Below are positions 1 through 11,300 of a DNA stretch of 38,050 bases, piece after piece. The position numbers and the translations under genes were made by a program. How positions within the stretch are numbered: position 1 is the first letter of the stretch; each line of letters begins with the position of its first letter. The notes beneath the pieces are model-generated. The model was not told the origin of the DNA and did not search any database. It was given only the letters and a program-made list of their open reading frames with translations. The DNA lies in the IMG/VR virus record IMGVR_UViG_3300030419_001945, positions 1 to 38,050 of that record; one strand, written 5' to 3'. The DNA is from a virus.

Positions 1-341
1 AAGGAGCATCTATTTCATTTTCAGAACCTGCTATTGAATCAGGTTTATTTACATTTAACAGTACCACTGGAGCATCCTTTAGAGATGATGGGGATGGAGC
101 ATTACAAATTGTTGTAGCAAATACATCAGCACTAACTATTTTAGATGCTAATGTGGGTACAGTAGATTATGCTTCTGGTAATGTTACAATATCTAATGTT
201 ACTGTTAACGCAATAGCTACAGGCACAACAATTAAAATATATGGTAGAAGTGAAGAGGCTGATATTGTTGGCAAATTAAATGACTTAATAGAAATTAAAA
301 CAGATGATACAACTGTAACCGTAAAAGGTACAAGAGAGTAA
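1..341 (+). CDS. C-terminal end of a baseplate wedge protein, probably gp6 (5' partial)
   Basis: The reading frame is open from base 3 to the TAA at 339-341, so this is the tail of a gene beginning outside the window. About 112 residues are visible. They are beta-rich, Thr/Asn/Val-rich and lack Cys. The segment with VGTVDYASGNVTISN followed by IKIYGRSEEADIVG resembles the C-terminal part of gp6 in T4-like marine phages, where a 'GxVxYxTGxV' turn precedes a terminal beta strand. gp6 forms the dimeric clamp of the baseplate wedge and binds gp7, gp8 and gp53. The immediate downstream order gp7-like then gp8 supports this. A GTG at 153 is in frame but is only an internal codon. Family placement is by recollection and position; the N-terminal part is not visible. 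Confidence 0.55.
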   Translation, partial: GASISFSEPAIESGLFTFNSTTGASFRDDGDGALQIVVANTSALTILDANVGTVDYASGNVTISNVTVNAIATGTTIKIYGRSEEADIVGKLNDLIEIKTDDTTVTVKGTRE

Positions 342-347
342 TAAAAA

Positions 348-3300
348 ATGGCTGGACTTAATAATTTTGAAGACTTTATCTCTCCGTTAGTCGAACAACA
401 GTTTCCGTCTGTATATAGAGATGAAGGTCCAATACTTGTTTTATTTCTTAAAGCATATTATGAATACCTAGAACAAACAGATAAAGATCTCCACACCTTA
501 AGAAAAATGATGGAACGTAATGATGTAGATCAAAGCGTTGATACATTTTTAGACCACTTTAGAAAACAATATCTTAATGGTATACCAAAAAGTCCTAACC
601 AAGGTACTGCATTTACAATTAAACATATAATGGATGTATATAGATCCAAAGGAACACCAAGAGCAGTCGACTTATTATTAAAATTAGTTCATGGTGTTGA
701 TTCTTCCATTTATGTTCCAGGTCAACATTTAATGACAACATCTGATGCTGATTTTTATGAACCAAAATATATTGAAGTGACATTACCATATGATAATGAT
801 AGTGCGTTTAGTGACTTTCAAGGTAAGGATATAACAGGTACAATTACAGGAGCAACTGCAACTGTAGATTCAGTTTTAAAAACAACAGCATCTGGTAAAC
901 AAACTTATATAATGTTTTTAAATAACGTGGTGGGAACATTTAAAAGAGAAGAGCTTGTAGGTTATGTAGGTGGAACACTAGAACCAAAAATTACAGGTTC
1001 GTTATCAGATATTACACTTACAGATAAAGGTACGGGATTGTCTGTTGGTGATGAATTAACAGTAACAAGTTCAAAGTATGGTTCTCAGGGTCTTATAAGA
1101 GTAACAGGTCTTACAGATGGAACAGGGCAAGCATCATATACAATCAATGATAGAGGTTTTGGATATAGTACTAACTCAGCTCATAGTAATGTTTTAGTAT
1201 CATCAGCTATTATAGCAGTTAATAATTATACAAATAGTAATGCAACATTTAGAGCAGAGTATGGTGGTAATACATTTTTCTCATTAGAAACTATTACACA
1301 ACCAGTAGAAGAGTTAGATTTTACATCTGCAACAAGTGATTTTGCAGCTGCTTTAAATACAACTTCATATGTTATAGGAACTAATAGTTCTGTCTCATCA
1401 CTGAATAGTACAAACCAATTAGCCAATGGAAAGATTGGTGTGTTTAGTAATACTGGTGCAAATGGATCGTTGACATTGTTTGTTGATACAGGTACATTTG
1501 GTAATCAAATACATTATTCACATCAAAGTAATACTGTTGCATTTGAAACTGGAGAAAAAGTTAGTGTAAATTCTACAGTAACTGGTATATTGAATGCAGC
1601 TAATTCTACTGTGTTAATAATTAATGCAGCAGCAAATGGTTTTAGTAACAGCACAACACAACAAGTAACAGGTGAAAGATCTGGTGCTACTTCTAATGGA
1701 AAAAATACTGCAATAGTTCAAACAGGTGTTAAAAAATTATTCTTTGCTGGAGGATTATCAACTAACGCTAACACAACAGCAACTTCAAATGGTTATAGAA
1801 CAGGAACAATTATAGGTGCAAACAGTACAGCTATTGGTCTTGTTGCAAATAGTACTGATTTGTTTTTAGCTACATCACAGAATTTTATAAAAGGATCAGA
1901 TAGTAATACATATGCCAATGTTACAGCTGTAAGATTAGGTAGTGGTGGTGCGTTAACAATAGGAACAATTGGAGTAGATACGGAGTCTAAAAATGTCTAT
2001 ACAGATTTTATCTCGTCGTCAAACAATTCTGCAAACACTGATATATTGGATATTGTTATTAATGGTGCTAATAGTGGCGTTGGTATTGTCAACTCTGTAA
2101 CAATATCAGCAGCTGGTTCTGGATATGCTAATGGTGATGCATTAGTATTTGCTGGTGGTGGAATAACTACTGGTAAGTTACCTACAACTAATGCTGTTGG
2201 TACAGTTACAACAAATGGTAGTGGTGGTATAACTGGTGTCACGCTTTCTAATAATGGAGTAGGTTATTATAGTGCACCAACAATAACTATTACTACTTCA
2301 GGTGGTAGTTCTGGTACACTAACTGCAGTAATGAAACATGGTTATGGTTTAGCCAAACATGGTAATACAATTAATACAACACATAGTGGTGGTTATTCAA
2401 ATGTAATAAATGATGTACTAACATTTAGTGCAGATACATTAGGAGCTATAAACACATTTAGTAGTACTAATGGTGGTAATAATTATACAGCACCTCCATT
2501 TGCATTAATACAAAATAGATTTGTAGATAAGTTTAATCAAAGAAATGTAGTACTTAAATATGATACATTTGTTTCAGGTACAAGATCAAACTTTCTTGCT
2601 GATGATGTTTTAGTACAAACACAACCTCAATCATATCTAGTGCTAACTCATAATGGTGCTAATGATGCTGCATTTACAGTTGGTGAAGGTGTTGTACAAG
2701 TAGTTAATTCTACTGTTAATAACTATGCAACATATGTTTCTGGTAATAGTACAGTATTTACAATAAGAGATGGTAAACGTAGAAAAGTAGAAAGTGATGG
2801 TCATATTAATGTTGGTTTAACAGATGCAAGTATAACATGGGCAACTGGTAATACATTTGTAGGATTAAGTTCTGGATCAACTGGTAATATTACAGGTCAG
2901 TCTACATCTACAGTTAATAGATTTGTTAAAGGAAAAGTGTTGACTTCCAACACAAGTACTAATACATTAGAAGTTCAGATGTATGATACCAGGTTTGACT
3001 TCCAGAATGGATCAAATGTACAAATAGAAGATTATAGTTCATCAGCTAATGTTTCAGAAGTTTATGCTCATAGTACTAATACAAGTACAAGAACAACTGG
3101 AATAAGATTAGATGAACGTGCAGGTTTAAATGCAAATTTAACTATTACTGCAACAACAGGAACAGGTTTGATTGATACATTACAAATAGTAAGATCTGGT
3201 TATGGATATGAAGATGGTGAAACAGTAACAATGTCAGGTGGTGATGGTGCTGCAATATCTGGAGCAGCTGTAGTTAATAATCATGGAATTGCAACTGGAC

Positions 3301-3530
3301 ACCATAGAAATAATAAAGGCTTCTTAAACGAAGATAAATATATTCATGATAATGATTTCTACCAAGAATATTCTTATCAAGTAAGGACCACTATTCCTTT
3401 TGATAAATATAAACAACAGGTAAAGGATGTAGTTCATCTTGCTGGTTCAAGAATATTTGGAATGGTAGAGGCAACATCAACAGCTAATATGCAACTAGCT
3501 GTAGCAAACTCAAGTGTAAGTCAGGCGTAG
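348..3530 (+). CDS. gp7: gp7-like baseplate wedge protein, enlarged by beta domains
   Basis: 1060 residues. Residues about 10-130 (LVEQQFPSVYRDEGPILVLF, then KAYYEYLEQ and YRSKGTPRAVDLLLKLV) correspond to a helical segment that lies in the C-terminal third of T4 gp7. The last 50 residues (YSYQVRTTIPFDKYKQQVKD) correspond to the following T4 segment ending near its hydrophobic helix. Between them lie about 800 residues of Ser/Thr/Asn/Gly-rich beta sequence with repeated 'GxGYxxGD'-type turns (near residues 225-270, 585-660 and 955-975), common in marine T4-like structural proteins. The N-terminal two-thirds of T4 gp7 has no counterpart. gp7 is the large wedge subunit connecting gp10, gp8, gp6 and gp53 in the baseplate. 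It sits 6 bases after the previous stop and 1 base before gp8. No Cys-rich or enzymatic motif is seen. Confidence 0.7.
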   Translation: MAGLNNFEDFISPLVEQQFPSVYRDEGPILVLFLKAYYEYLEQTDKDLHTLRKMMERNDVDQSVDTFLDHFRKQYLNGIPKSPNQGTAFTIKHIMDVYRSKGTPRAVDLLLKLVHGVDSSIYVPGQHLMTTSDADFYEPKYIEVTLPYDNDSAFSDFQGKDITGTITGATATVDSVLKTTASGKQTYIMFLNNVVGTFKREELVGYVGGTLEPKITGSLSDITLTDKGTGLSVGDELTVTSSKYGSQGLIRVTGLTDGTGQASYTINDRGFGYSTNSAHSNVLVSSAIIAVNNYTNSNATFRAEYGGNTFFSLETITQPVEELDFTSATSDFAAALNTTSYVIGTNSSVSSLNSTNQLANGKIGVFSNTGANGSLTLFVDTGTFGNQIHYSHQSNTVAFETGEKVSVNSTVTGILNAANSTVLIINAAANGFSNSTTQQVTGERSGATSNGKNTAIVQTGVKKLFFAGGLSTNANTTATSNGYRTGTIIGANSTAIGLVANSTDLFLATSQNFIKGSDSNTYANVTAVRLGSGGALTIGTIGVDTESKNVYTDFISSSNNSANTDILDIVINGANSGVGIVNSVTISAAGSGYANGDALVFAGGGITTGKLPTTNAVGTVTTNGSGGITGVTLSNNGVGYYSAPTITITTSGGSSGTLTAVMKHGYGLAKHGNTINTTHSGGYSNVINDVLTFSADTLGAINTFSSTNGGNNYTAPPFALIQNRFVDKFNQRNVVLKYDTFVSGTRSNFLADDVLVQTQPQSYLVLTHNGANDAAFTVGEGVVQVVNSTVNNYATYVSGNSTVFTIRDGKRRKVESDGHINVGLTDASITWATGNTFVGLSSGSTGNITGQSTSTVNRFVKGKVLTSNTSTNTLEVQMYDTRFDFQNGSNVQIEDYSSSANVSEVYAHSTNTSTRTTGIRLDERAGLNANLTITATTGTGLIDTLQIVRSGYGYEDGETVTMSGGDGAAISGAAVVNNHGIATGHHRNNKGFLNEDKYIHDNDFYQEYSYQVRTTIPFDKYKQQVKDVVHLAGSRIFGMVEATSTANMQLAVANSSVSQA

Positions 3531-3531
3531 T

Positions 3532-5340
3532 ATGGGTACATTAATAAAAAAAGAATTCAAAACACATAATGCTAAACAGTTTATTGAGTCAATAGATGAA
3601 GCATCTAATACAGTTTACTATGTTTTTACAGGTAAACCCCAAACATATACAGAAGATTCAACGCCAACTCCTACAGATAGTATAACAAACTCTCAGTATC
3701 AAGTATGGGATGAAATGATTTCTGGTAAACAAATTACCACAGATGATGCCAAGCATATGATTAAAAAGAACGAATGGGCAAATAATAATGCCTATCAAGC
3801 ATATGATGACCGTAATGGTTCATTAAATGGAACAAAATATTTTGTAGTTACTTCAGAAGGCAGTGATTATCATGTATGGAAATGTATAGCAAACAATCAA
3901 AGTAGTGGTAATAGTACATCTAAACCATTATATTCAGATGTGTCAAGTAGTTTAAATACATTATATCTTAAAACTGTTGATGGATATCAGTGGAGATTTA
4001 TGTATACAATAACTGGAACAAACTATACTAAATTTACAACAACAAATTATATTCCTTATTATGCACATACTAATGCATCTACGAATGCAGTATCAGGCTC
4101 ATTAGATGCTTATATAGTAACAAATTCAGGTAACAATTATAATGAATTCTGTAATGGTACATTTACTACTGTAACTAATTCAACCGTTCAAGTATTAGCA
4201 AGTAGTGATTTTACACTATCCACTAATAATGATTTCTATAATAATTGTGCTATCTATATTAAATCTGGTACTGGAGCGGGTGGTTTAAATAAAATTATAG
4301 ATTATGTTGGTAGTAGTAAAACAATAACATTAGAAAGTGCATGGAGTACTAGCCCAAGTACATCAGATAGTGTATTTGAAATAACACCAAGTGTAACTAT
4401 AAAGGGTGATGGTACTACAGATGCAACAGCTAGAGCATTAGTTAACACTTCAAGTAATACAATTGCTAATGTAGAAGTAGTAACAAGAGGAGCTGGTTAT
4501 ACATATGCAGATGTAACTATAGAAGCTAACAATATGGCTTCAGCTAACTTAGCAGCTGTAAGAGCACCAATAGCGCCAATAGGTGGCCATGGTAGTGATC
4601 CAATTGAAGAATTAGAAGGTAGTCATGTAGGTATTAGTGTAGAGTTTGCAAATACAGAGTCAGCAAACATACCAACAGATAATGATTTTAGACAAGTAGG
4701 AATATTAAAAGATCCAAAACATGCTAACGTACAAATAAATGGTACAGTATCTGGTACATGGACTACAGGAGAAAAAGTAACTCAAGCTAATACAACAAGT
4801 TTTGGTTACGTTATATCTGCTAATAGTAGTTCAGTATTATTAGCTAATGTTCAAGGACATATTAGTGTAGGTAATTCAACCAATCATGCTAATATATCAG
4901 GAGCAGATTCATCTGCAACAATGAATGTAACATCTGTTTTTGTAAACACAACAGAAGCATTAACAATTAATACATCAAATGAATCTCAAAGATCATCATT
5001 TACCACATTTGATCAAAGACATATATTTAAACATTCGTTAGGTTCAGCAAGTGCGTTTAGTGAAGATGAAAAAATAGTACAAGATGATACTAATGCAAAT
5101 GCATATGTATTTTTTGCTAATACATCTAAAGTATCTGCCACAAGTGTTAGAGGTACATTTAATATATCAACAGATAATGTTGTGACAGGACAAACAACAT
5201 CAAGAACAAGTAAGCTAACAGCTCAAACAAATCCTGATTTAGTTCGCAATGCCGGTGATATAATCTACCTAAATAATATAGACGCAGTTAGTCGTTCAAA
5301 TACAACAACAGAAACAGTAAGACTAGTTATAAGTTTTTAA
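3532..5340 (+). CDS. gp8: gp8-like baseplate wedge protein
   Basis: 602 residues, against 334 in T4 gp8. The N-terminal part matches the gp8 plan: IKKEFKTHNAKQFIESID, a YVFTGKP strand, the YHVWKCIANN strand (T4 has a 'VYRCL' equivalent) and DGYQWRFMYTI (T4 'DGYVWEYLFEI'). The C-terminal part keeps DFRQVGILKDPK and a final RNAGDIIYLNNIDAVSR followed by a strand, corresponding to the T4 'GEMIYMENRPPI' ending. The extra length comes from inserted beta segments at about residues 195-350 and 395-540. In T4 gp8 dimerises and helps hold the wedge around gp7, gp6 and gp10. The ATG lies one base after the gp7 stop and no strong Shine-Dalgarno sequence is visible, so coupling to gp7 translation is likely. 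Confidence 0.78.
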   Translation: MGTLIKKEFKTHNAKQFIESIDEASNTVYYVFTGKPQTYTEDSTPTPTDSITNSQYQVWDEMISGKQITTDDAKHMIKKNEWANNNAYQAYDDRNGSLNGTKYFVVTSEGSDYHVWKCIANNQSSGNSTSKPLYSDVSSSLNTLYLKTVDGYQWRFMYTITGTNYTKFTTTNYIPYYAHTNASTNAVSGSLDAYIVTNSGNNYNEFCNGTFTTVTNSTVQVLASSDFTLSTNNDFYNNCAIYIKSGTGAGGLNKIIDYVGSSKTITLESAWSTSPSTSDSVFEITPSVTIKGDGTTDATARALVNTSSNTIANVEVVTRGAGYTYADVTIEANNMASANLAAVRAPIAPIGGHGSDPIEELEGSHVGISVEFANTESANIPTDNDFRQVGILKDPKHANVQINGTVSGTWTTGEKVTQANTTSFGYVISANSSSVLLANVQGHISVGNSTNHANISGADSSATMNVTSVFVNTTEALTINTSNESQRSSFTTFDQRHIFKHSLGSASAFSEDEKIVQDDTNANAYVFFANTSKVSATSVRGTFNISTDNVVTGQTTSRTSKLTAQTNPDLVRNAGDIIYLNNIDAVSRSNTTTETVRLVISF

Positions 5341-5350
5341 GGAATAGAAG

Positions 5351-8300
5351 ATGCCAATTAATACAGATTTAAATGTAACACCTTATTACGACGATTATGA
5401 TGAAGATAAAAAGTATCATAGAGTTTTATTCCGTCCATCTGTGCCTGTTCAAGCAAGAGAATTAACTCAATTACAAACAATATTACAAAACCAAGTTGAG
5501 CGTTTTGGTGAGCATATGTTTAAAGAAGGTACCATAGTTAAAGGTGCCTCGTTTATGGATGAAGATATAAAATTTGCCAAACTTAATGATGCCAACACAT
5601 CTTTAACTGCATTAGTTATGTCTGAGTTTGATGATACACACGTAGTAACATCTTCTAATTTAATAGCCCAAGTGTTTGAAAGAAAAGCAGGATTTGAATC
5701 TACTAATCCAGATCTTAATACTATCTTTTTCCAATATGTTAACTCAGGTAATAATGCTGGTACAGAAGAAGTATCATTCAGTGCTGGTCAAACATTAGAT
5801 GTATATTCAACAAATACAACCATAGATTCTGTAACATTAACAAGCAATACTGGAACAGGATATTCAAATGCTGATACAATCACATTTAGTTCTACGTATG
5901 GTTCTAATGCTTCTGCTAACCTTACAACTAATAGTACTGGTGGTATTGTTGGTACATCAATTAACAATACAGCTGCTAAAGGTGTATCATTTAAAATTAC
6001 AGACTTACCAACTGTTGCAAACATTGTAACAAGTACAGGATCAAGTGCTAACTTAGAATTATTTACTGTTGCTCTTACAAAGAAAAATATAGTTACAATA
6101 GCTAATACAAGTTTTAATGATGCAACAGGTAATACAGATTTCTTAACAATAGGTGATGCAAAAAGATTTGAAATTAATGATGGTGTAATATTCCAAAAAG
6201 GTCACTTTGCACAAGTATCACGTCAATCAATAATAGTATCAGATTATACAAATACTCCTAATTCGATTGCAGTAGGATTTATGACAACAGAATCTATTGC
6301 TAATAATACAAGTGATACATCATTATCTGATAATGCAAGTGGTTTCCAAAATGAAAATGCACCTGGTGCTTATAGATTAAAATTAACACCAACACTAGTT
6401 GTTAATACAGTTGCTAATGCAGAAGCAACTAACAATTTCTTTATTGTAGCAAGATATGAAAGCGGTAATATTGTTACAACAAGTGGTCAAACATTATACA
6501 ATAAACTTGGGGACAGATTTGCAAAACGTACACGAGAAGAAAGTGGTAACTATGTAAAGAAACCATTTATTGTAAAAACTGAAGCTATAACTGGTAATAC
6601 AACACATTTAAATGTAGCTGTGGAACCAGGTTTAGCTTATGTAAGTGGTTACAGAGTTGAAACTGTAGGTACATCAAGATTATCTGTTCCTAAAGCAGAT
6701 ACAACACAAAATGTTTCATCTGCAATTGTTTCAACTAATTATGGACAATATCAATTTGTTGATGAATTAGTTGGACATTTTGCATTCAACCATGCAGCAG
6801 AAGTAAAATTATTAGATACAGCTGGCAACAGATTATCAACTTCTTTAGGTACAGCTGTTCCAACTGTTCCAACTACATCTAACACAACTGTTATAACAGG
6901 AACTAATCCTTCATACACAGGTAACATATTAGGTACTGCAAAAATAAGATCAGTTGAATATGATTCTAATACACCTGGAGCTCCTTTAGGTAAGTATAAA
7001 TTATACTTATTTGATATATCAATGAACCAAGGTAAAAGTTATAAAGATGTAAGAGCTATATGGTATAACGCAGAAGGTATAGCAGATGTAGTTTTAAATG
7101 ATGATAATAATGCAGCTTTAAAAGAAACAGATTTTAGAACATTAGTAACAGAAACAGGTAGAAAAGGTGTTAAAGGTACAAATATAAATGGTACTTCTAA
7201 TAACCAATATATTTACCGTACAGTAAAAACAGATGGTGAACTTGCAACTAATGGTTCAATTACATTTACCACAACAGGTACAGAAACATTTCCATATACT
7301 GCAGGTGCATTCTTAAATGCTACACAAGAAAAGGATTGGATAATTGTATCTAATAATGAAACTGCACAAACAGTATCTTTAACAGGTACAGTAGCAGTAA
7401 CTAGTGGAGCCGGTAACGTAACAGGTACAAGTACTACATTTACAGCTGAGTATAAAGCAGGTGACTTTATTACAGTTAACTCAGCAAACACACATAGAAT
7501 TACGTCTGTTGTTAATAATACATTAATGGTAACAGCAAATAACTTTGGTGCTAGTGTATCAGGTAAAACCCATGCTCGTTACTTCCCGGTAGATGTTCCT
7601 ATTAATATGGATGGAACTTCATCTAATGTTTATGTTGGTACTAATTCAAATACAGTAACAATAAATGCAACAAGAGGTAAAGCACTTCATGGTTCTCAAA
7701 CATTAGCAGTTCATGTAACACATAATGTTAAGAAAACAAGTGCACCACAATTAGATAAAACATTAGCAACATCTTTTGTAAAAATAGTATGTAGTAATAA
7801 TGCTGGAGGAACAACTGGTCCATGGTGTCTTGGTATACCAGATGTGTATGATGTACAAAATGTTGTGGTTGCAAACCAAGCATATTGGGATGGATCAACT
7901 GCAGCAAATACAACTCATGTAGAGCGTAAAGAAAACTTTAGATTAGACACAGGTCAAAGAGATGGTTTCTATAGTTTAGGAAAATTATATAAAGACCAAT
8001 CTAATGCAATAACACACGTTGCAAATGATTTCTTTACAGTAAAAGTAAGACACTTTAAGAAAGATACATCAGGTGGAGGTAAAGGTTTCTTTACTGTAGA
8101 TTCATATCCTGTAGATGATACAACAGCTAATAGTACAAACGAATATATTAAGACAGAAGATATTCCAATCTTTATATCAGAAATTACAGGGGATGGAATT
8201 GATTTAAGAAATGCTATTGATTTTAGACCGGTTTGTGCTAACACAGCAACAGAAGCTGCTGCTGTTGGTGATGCAACAATCAATCCAAATGTAGCAGTAT

Positions 8301-11300
8301 CGTTTGCTGCAAGTGAGCATTCAATAGCTGCTCCAAACGAAAATTTCCAATATGATTATCAATATTATGTACCAAGGATTGATAAAATTTATATAAATGC
8401 TCAAGGTGCTTTAAGTTCTGTACAAGGTGCACCAGGTCTTAATCCTCTAACACCAAAAGATATTGATGATGCAATAACACTTAGTACTTTACAAGTCCCA
8501 GTGTATCCTTCACTTTCAACAAAAGAAGCTCGTGATGCTGGTAGATTAGATTATGCTGCAAAAAATAAATCAAATCAAAATCGTGGTTATACTATGGAAG
8601 ATATTGGTCAAATTGATCAACGAGTTAACCGTCTTGAATATTATACGTCACTTAATTTATTAGAAAAGCAAACAAAAGATTTAACTATTCCAGCTGAATC
8701 TAACAATGCTATTGATAGATTTAAACAAGGTTTCTTAGTTGATAATTTCCAAGATTTATCTATTGCAGATACAAGGGATGAAGATTTTAATATTGGTAGA
8801 AATAAAACAGAACAAACAATAATACCTAAGTTTAAACAAAATGGTTTAAATTTAACTATTGCTGGTCATAGTAACACACAACTTACTGGTGATACTCTTA
8901 CACATCCTTATACAGCTCAAGAATTTTTTAGTCAACGATTTGCAACAGTATCAAGAGCGGTTACACAAGGAAATTGGCAATGGAATGGTACTATACAGCT
9001 ATTTCCTAATTATGATGGTTTTACTGATGTAACACTCAATCCTGATAATGTAATGGATTTAAGTATTGATTTATCTTCACAATTTAATTCATTAATAGAT
9101 GGGTTAAATGAAATTGAAGCCTTAACTGAACCTGAAAGAGAAATTTTAAATTCATCTACAACAAGACAAACCGAAGGAAGCAATGGTTGGGGTGAATGGG
9201 GTACTAGTAGAACCACAATAACAGCAAGGGAATCAAGAAATTTATTCCAAAACTCTGAAACAACAACAACAAGAAGAGTTGGTGAATTTGTAACAGATAT
9301 AAGAATGCAGCCATTTATAAGAGAACAAATGATCCATTTCCATGCATGGGGTCTAAGACCAAACAAAAGACATTACATATACTTTGATGGTACAAATGTT
9401 GATGCTAATACAAGACCAGCTTTATCTACAAATACAACAACACATAATAGATCTACAATTTATGCTGCTGGTGCTTATGGAGCCAATCTTGTAACAGATA
9501 GTGCTGGTGAAATGTTTGGTATATTCCATTTACCTAAAGGTGAATTTGCAGTTGGAGAAAGACATGTAGTAATAGCTGACAATGCAACATATTCTGATGT
9601 AGCAGATAATGCAGTGTCAATAGCTGATGAACCTTTCAATGCATATAATTTTGGTATAGAAAAAGGTGGTGTAACACAATCTATAAGAGCACCTGTAATT
9701 ACCAGACAGACTGTTACAGATGTAACAACTACAACAACCACAAGTCGCTGGGCAAGACGAAATCCACCACGTCCGGATCCAATGGCTCAAACATTTATGC
9801 CAACAGGTCCAGATTTAGAAGATTCTGCAGGTGTGCAAATAACATCAATGGATTTATACTTTGCATCTAAGGATCCAACATTAGGTGTAACAATAGAAAT
9901 AAGAAACACAGAAAATGGTTTCCCATCTGATAAAGTTGTACCTTTTGGTAGAAAACATTTGAAGTCTTCACAAGTTAGCACAAGTACAGATGGTCAAACA
10001 GCAACAGCAGTAGTATTTGATGGTCCTGTATTTCTCTCTACAACAGAAGAATATTGTTTTGTTATAATACCAGATGGTAACAGTCCAGATTATCAAGTAT
10101 GGTTATCTAAAACTGGAGGTACAGATGTATCTTCAGGTCAACCGGTAAATGTTGATCAATTTGTAGGTAGTATGTTCCTATCAACAAACAACGTTGCTTG
10201 GAAACCATTTATTGATGAAGATATTAAATTTACAATATATAGAGCTGGATTTACTACAAGCAGTACAAATACAGGTGTTGTAACATTACACAATAAAGCA
10301 AATGAGTATCTATCACTTAATAGTATCAATGGAGTATTTAAACAAGGTGAAATAGTATTCCAAGTAAATGCATCAGCACAGACAACTGGTACAGCTACTA
10401 TGTCAACTTCAAATACAATAGTAACTGGTACAGGTACAGCATTTGATACTGAGTATGCTGCTGGTGACTTTATTACATTCTCAAATACAACTGCTCAAGA
10501 TACAGTAGAAATTGATAGTGTAACAAATTCAACACAAATTATATTAAAAGGTTATCCGTTGATAGCTAATACAACAGGTATAGCTGTTACTAAAACACCT
10601 ACAGGTGTTGTATACTTCTATGATAGTGCAAATAAAGATATGCATATAGAAGATTCAACAGCATCAAGTGCTACATTTAAATTTGCAGCTGATAATTCTA
10701 TAATAGGTGCAGAGTCTGGAGCTAATGCTACAATTGAAAGTGTTGATGATAAAGCAGTAAGTTATTTAGAACCTGTATTATATAAAGCCAACCCTTCATT
10801 GACAGATGTACAAATGTATATTCATGCTAACACAGCATCAGGAGATACTGGTAATACACAAATTAGAACTAATGATAGAGCTTACATGAAAGAAAAAGCA
10901 GTTGTTAAAAGTAAGAGTAATGATTTAACAGGTAAGTTTAAAACATACTTTAAGTTAAGTACAAATACAACAAGATTATCACCTATGATTGATTCGCAAA
11001 CATTAGGATTTAATATGTATGAGAATCAAATTAATAATGATACGACCAATGAACATATTACAGGTCAAGGTAGTGCTTTAGCTAGTTATGTTTCAAAAGC
11101 TGTAACATTAGATGACGGTTTAGATGCTGAAGATTTAAGAGTGTATTTAACAGCATATAAACCTGGTAGAGATAATTGTCAGATTAAAGTATTTGGTAAG
11201 ATTCTATCTGAAGAGGATACAGATACATTCTATGATAGACATTGGACTGAATTAGAATTGATAGGAGATGATCACTTTAGTAATGATGATAATAGGTTAG

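Noticed and set aside
153-341. A separate 62-residue gene starting at GTG 153
   Set aside because: The same frame is open to the left edge and reads as continuous beta-rich protein, so it is the end of a longer gene.
1226-9981. Antisense open frames opposite gp7, gp8 and the 2130-residue protein
   Set aside because: They lie fully opposite well supported genes, have Val/Leu/Pro-rich shadow composition and no start signals.
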